Of a stretch of 7,574 bases of DNA, positions 6,018 to 7,574 are shown in pieces. Under the pieces are notes generated by a model that saw only the letters and a program-made list of their open reading frames with translations, had not been told where the DNA came from and did not search any database. Every line of letters begins with the position of its first letter. Position 1 is the first letter of the stretch. The DNA is from Candidatus Bathyarchaeota archaeon (lineage in GTDB: Archaea; Thermoproteota; Bathyarchaeia; 40CM-2-53-6). The stretch covers positions 1-7,574 of the forward strand of contig VBBA01000175.1 in NCBI GenBank assembly GCA_005888675.1. The letters are read 5' to 3'. The position numbers were made by a program, and so were the translations under genes.

Positions 6018-7574
6018 ATGAACGGCAAGAAGATCCTGATCCTTACATTAGCGGTCCTCCTAGTTCTTAGTGCAGCACTGGCAAGCACGCCATTAACCCC
6101 GATTCCGTCAGCCCACGCTACGGGCGGCTTAGCGTCCACATCGTCTGTGCAACTAGACGCCAGTAGCACATGTAGTCCCACCACTGGTGTGTGTACGAAA
6201 AACATGGTTACGGCAACTCTTTCCACAGCCGCAACATTCAGGGCGGGAGCAGTAATCACTGGCGCGGCGAATCCGACTCCCAATCAAGCCCTGCTTGCGA
6301 ACGCGAACTTCAAGTTCTGTGTCTTCGTAGGCAGCCCTCAGGCATGTAGCTCATCGACGGTATGGGTCGCAGGTGCGATAGTAATCGTTGACGCTAATGG
6401 CAATAATGTGTATGATGCCGGCGAGCAGGTGGTTGCAGGCTCGGCGCCTCTAATAGGTACCGTTGGCTTCAAGGCTGACCCGAAGATCAAGTTTATCGAT
6501 AGTAATCCTAATGGTGTTTATGATTTCGGCGAGACCGTTGTATACGACAACGGCAGTACTGGTTTGTGGTCGTCTGTTGCGAATGATCCTTTCATTGGTC
6601 CAGCGGTATTTGGATGGCAGCTGTCGATAAGTTATGACCCCACAGTCCTAATACCTCAGATGGATCCCTGCCTTGCAGCAAGCGCCCTTGGTTGCGCTGC
6701 AGCTAGTACTTCCCTAGATGCTGCAGGGAGTACGGTAATACTTGGAGGCACTAGCACCAATTGTCCTCTCTACCAACGAACTCCGACCTTAGAGCCGACC
6801 GGAGGTTGTAACTTTGCCGCAGCTATTAGTGCCAATACTGGCAGCATAGCAATCTCGGCGTCAACTGGGAAGTTACTGATTGGGTTCACGTATCTCGCTC
6901 CTCACAACGGGACTTTCATCAACCAAGCCGTTCTCTTGGGTAACGTTGCCTTCGAACTCCTGAAATCAGGCAGTACTAGCATATCGATGACTGCTGCGGA
7001 CTTGAAGTTCGTGGATATCAATGCGAACGTGATACCCGAATACGGTCTCGGGGTACAATCTACTGACACAATCACAGTCACCAATCCTCCTCCTATCGCT
7101 AGTTTCACTTCTACTCAGCTTCCTTCAGGTGATCCATCTTGTGCTCCAATTACTGGTTCTAACTGTAGCAATATCGCCTTCCGTTTTGACGGATCTGCGA
7201 GCGCTGCTGCTGGAACTGCAACCATCGCGAACCCGGGTGGCTACTTCTGGGACTTTGGCGATAGTACCCAAGATTCTTCGACTGCTGCGGCTAACTTATG
7301 CGCTACCCCTAGCGGGTTCGTCTACCTTACATGCAACCAGGGTACGATGGCTGTTCATGATTTTGGTGCTACCGTTGGGAGTCTTGGGCCGGGAACGTAC
7401 GATGTGTCCTTGCGCGTTGTTGATAGCGACGGTGCGACAGGCTCAGCCCGTGACAATACCGGAGCAGTCATTCTGAATGCTCAGCCAAGTCATATCGATC
7501 ACATGGTGGCCGCCGTTCCTTCTGCCAACCCAACTACTGCATCGGTATCTTGCGCTCCTTCGAGTGTTGCTTTT
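6018..7574 (+). CDS. Exported protein with EF-hand loops, cohesin-like domain, PKD domain and start of Ig-like repeats (3' partial)
   Basis: The frame is open for 519 codons to the window end. Residues 1-34 form a clear signal peptide: MNGKK, a hydrophobic core ILILTLAVLLVLSAALA, and SAHA as likely cleavage site. Two calcium loops of EF-hand form follow: DANGNNVYDAGE at 125-136 and DSNPNGVYDFGE at 161-172. Residues about 195-350 resemble a cohesin domain, with GWQLSISYDPTVLIP at the start, GKLLIGFTYL in the middle and GNVAFELLKSGSTSISMTAA near the end. A PKD domain occupies about 358-490, with the motif WDFGD at 411-415 and YDVSLRVVDSDG closing it. The last residues, VSCAPSSVAF, match the start of the Ig-like repeats seen in 1-2722, so this is probably a paralogue of that protein. 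Twelve Cys fall in six close pairs, with a thirteenth in the partial repeat. Cohesins bind dockerins, and the preceding protein has two. The cohesin call is the least certain part. Confidence 0.82.
   Translation, partial: MNGKKILILTLAVLLVLSAALASTPLTPIPSAHATGGLASTSSVQLDASSTCSPTTGVCTKNMVTATLSTAATFRAGAVITGAANPTPNQALLANANFKFCVFVGSPQACSSSTVWVAGAIVIVDANGNNVYDAGEQVVAGSAPLIGTVGFKADPKIKFIDSNPNGVYDFGETVVYDNGSTGLWSSVANDPFIGPAVFGWQLSISYDPTVLIPQMDPCLAASALGCAAASTSLDAAGSTVILGGTSTNCPLYQRTPTLEPTGGCNFAAAISANTGSIAISASTGKLLIGFTYLAPHNGTFINQAVLLGNVAFELLKSGSTSISMTAADLKFVDINANVIPEYGLGVQSTDTITVTNPPPIASFTSTQLPSGDPSCAPITGSNCSNIAFRFDGSASAAAGTATIANPGGYFWDFGDSTQDSSTAAANLCATPSGFVYLTCNQGTMAVHDFGATVGSLGPGTYDVSLRVVDSDGATGSARDNTGAVILNAQPSHIDHMVAAVPSANPTTASVSCAPSSVAF
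6609..7080 (+). other. Cohesin-like domain within the exported protein
   Basis: The segment begins FGWQLSISYDPTVLIP, the pattern of cohesin strands (aromatic residue, alternating hydrophobics, YDP-x-VL). After an insertion with two Cys pairs it resumes with TGKLLIGFTYL and a final GNVAFELLKSGSTSISMTAADLKFVD, which fits the cohesin ending of a conserved beta strand followed by short Gly/Ser-rich turns. It was recognised by eye; a profile search against cohesin families would confirm or refute it. Confidence 0.5.

Noticed and set aside
7129..7476. 115-codon + strand frame near the window end
   Set aside because: It lies entirely within the cohesin-like protein gene, whose frame shows a clear PKD domain with WDFGD there.
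1..7574. tRNA, rRNA, insertion sequence, integrase or attachment sites
   Set aside because: No tRNA-like cloverleaf, rRNA segment, transposase motif or terminal inverted repeat was seen on either strand.

Overview
The window looks like part of a genome that encodes large secreted surface proteins. I judge it most likely archaeal, possibly a soil Thaumarchaeota-type organism or a relative. The evidence is the mix of PKD, CARDB, dockerin, cohesin-like and Ig-like (Big_3_5-type) modules in Thr/Ser-rich exported proteins, an oligo-T tract after a stop codon, a TTTTTATA box, a GGAGG ribosome site, and many N-X-S/T sequons in the middle protein. No housekeeping gene is present to fix the taxon, so a bacterial origin is not excluded. 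All convincing genes are on the + strand.

Layout. (1) Positions 1-3640 hold the 3' part of one giant adhesin-like gene whose start lies before the window. It has nine Ig-like repeats of about 315-321 bp, two PKD domains and a distinct C-terminal beta-rich domain. Two out-of-frame deletions, about 46 nt near 1368 and about 37 nt near 2004, split it into three reading frames. (2) Positions 3728-5805 encode an exported six-bladed sialidase-like propeller followed by two CARDB-dockerin modules. Its coding sense continues upstream of the first usable start codon (TTG 3856) into a signal peptide, but the nearby ATGs are out of frame, which suggests a one-base lesion. (3) Positions 6018-7574 begin a third exported protein, running off the window end. 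It has a signal peptide, two EF-hand-type calcium loops, a cohesin-like domain, a PKD domain and the first residues of an Ig-like repeat.

Working together. Genes 1 and 3 look like paralogous stalk or scaffold proteins; gene 3 shows the N-terminal half and gene 1 the C-terminal half of a plausible common plan. The protein between them carries two dockerins and no membrane anchor, next to a protein with a cohesin-like domain. The attractive hypothesis is a calcium-dependent cohesin-dockerin complex on the cell surface that displays the propeller protein. This is inferred from domain content and adjacency only.

Three frame lesions within about 2.4 kb mean that either this locus is decaying or varying, or the sequence contains assembly or base-calling errors. 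Read-level data are needed to decide.
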